The notes beneath the pieces are model-generated. The model was not told the origin of the DNA and made no database searches. It worked only from the letters and a program-made list of their open reading frames with translations. Made by a program: the position numbers and the translations under genes. From Streptomyces venezuelae (GTDB lineage Bacteria > Actinomycetota > Actinomycetes > Streptomycetales > Streptomycetaceae), in NCBI RefSeq assembly GCF_008642275.1, contig NZ_CP029189.1, forward strand, positions 5,120,501 through 5,184,500: DNA of 64,000 nt. Direction: 5' to 3'. Below, piece after piece: positions 63,119 through 64,000 of the stretch (position 1 is its first letter; each line of letters opens with the position of its first letter).

Positions 63119-64000
63119 GTGGTGGGTGACCCTCCGGTGGGCGGGGACGGTCGCAGAGCGGCCAGTACGTGCGCGGGCGTGCGGCCCGGCTCTAGGCGCA
63201 CGTAGTTCGCCCTGCCCCAGTGATAGGTCTCGCCGGTGAGCTCGTCGCGCACCGCGAGGGACCCGTGCCAGTCGAGGCCGAGTACCGGCATGTCCAACGA
63301 CACGGTCGCCTCCTGGGTGTGGTGCGGATCGAGGTTGACGACCACCAGTACGGAATTGGCTCCGGCGTGCTTCGAATAGGCGATCACCTGTTCGTTGTCG
63401 GTCGAGTGGAAGTGGATGTCGCGCAGCTGCTGGAGCGCGGGGTTGCGGCGGCGCAGCCGGTTCAGCGCGGTGATCAGCGGGGCGATGGTCGCGCCGGTGC
63501 GGTCGGCGGCGGCCCAGTCGCGCGGCCGGTACTCGTACTTCTCGGAGTTCAGGTACTCCTCGCTGCCCTCCCGCACCGGGGTGTTCTCGCAGAGCTCGTA
63601 GCCGGCGTAGACCCCCCAGGCGGGGGAGAGGGTGGCGGCCAGCACGGCCCGGACCTCGAAGGCGGGACGGCCGCCGTGCTGCAGGTACTCGTGCAGGATG
63701 TCCGGCGTGTTGACGAAGAAGTTCGGCCGCATGACCGAGGCGGAGGGGGTGTCGGCCAGTTCGGTCAGGTACTCGGTCAGCTCGGCCTTGGTGTTGCGCC
63801 AGGTGAAGTACGTGTACGACTGCTGGAAGCCGACGGCGGCCAGCGCCCGCATCATCGCGGGCCGGGTGAAGGCCTCGGCCAGGAAGATCACGTCCGGGTC
63901 GGACTTGTTGATGTCCGCGATCACCTTCTGCCAGAACACGACCGGCTTGGTGTGCGGGTTGTCCACCCGGAAGATGCGGACGCCGTGGTCCATCCAGTGC
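63115..64000 (-). CDS. glgE: GlgE maltosyltransferase (C-terminal part, cut by window edge)
   Basis: The last 294 residues or so are present; the N-terminus lies beyond base 64000. [14 protein letters not shown] holds the Asp nucleophile, FLAEAFTRP the Glu acid/base, and [13 protein letters not shown] the third Asp, all as in S. coelicolor GlgE. It transfers maltosyl units from maltose 1-phosphate to alpha-1,4-glucan. The stop overlaps the treS start, so the genes are translationally coupled. Confidence 0.96.

Overview
The window is a 64 kb chromosomal core segment from a high-GC filamentous actinomycete, almost certainly a Streptomyces. The basis is the GC-rich third-codon-position bias, frequent GTG starts, ATGA/GTGA coupled genes, the polar-growth scaffold pair scy and filP, DasR-type chitinase operators, and a gene order that, from memory, follows the S. 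coelicolor SCO5375-SCO5443 region. I see no prophage, insertion sequence, CRISPR array, rRNA or tRNA.

Layout. 0.1-5.2 kb: a DUF2550 membrane protein, then the chitinase module chiS-chiR-chiC with paired palindromic operators on the chiC promoter, and a membrane protein. 5.3-13.9 kb: PduO cobalamin adenosyltransferase, 3-hydroxybutyryl-CoA dehydrogenase, a STAS protein, a large membrane-anchored ATPase with a Ser/Thr/Pro-rich tail, the mismatch endonuclease nucS, a flavin-dependent oxidoreductase and small conserved proteins. 13.9-17.8 kb: two tandem paralogous ABC exporter pairs. 17.9-23.6 kb: filP and scy, coiled-coil organisers of the hyphal tip. 23.8-26.6 kb: methylmalonyl-CoA epimerase, a thiolase and meaB. 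26.7-33.1 kb: a PepSY protein with an Asp-Ser tail, a MarR regulator, three coupled AIM24 genes, DUF3817 and thiamine-binding genes, and a TetR-controlled operon with two identical operators. 33.2-38.0 kb: cslA-glxA and a GH6 cellulase, a tip-glycan module. 38.1-43.7 kb: an ArsR-like regulator divergent from an MFS exporter, a MarR regulator, DUF3817, icmA with a 24-bp palindrome just before its start, and an orphan EF-G domain-IV-like gene broken by an in-frame TGA. 43.7-49.4 kb: TetR, a YbbN-like thioredoxin, and a poorly characterised cell-surface cluster (DUF6230, DUF6114, and a secreted Pro/Ser-rich acidic protein). 49.4-56.3 kb: pyk, ackA, pta and pfkA, plus an XRE regulator. 56.5-57.4 kb: a probably leaderless MerR gene followed by a thioredoxin. 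57.4-64 kb: glgB-mak-treS-glgE, the GlgE alpha-glucan pathway, with glgE cut by the window end.

How the genes fit together. Three themes recur. The first is acyl-CoA and B12 metabolism: adenosyltransferase, epimerase, MeaB, IcmA, thiolase and 3-hydroxybutyryl-CoA dehydrogenase, joining lower glycolysis and acetate overflow. The second is hyphal tip growth and surface glycan: Scy, FilP, CslA, GlxA and GH6. The third is carbon storage through trehalose, maltose-1-phosphate and glucan. The least explained parts are the DUF6230/DUF6114/secreted-protein cluster, the broken EF-G-like gene, the AIM24 trio and a free-standing hairpin upstream of the MerR gene.
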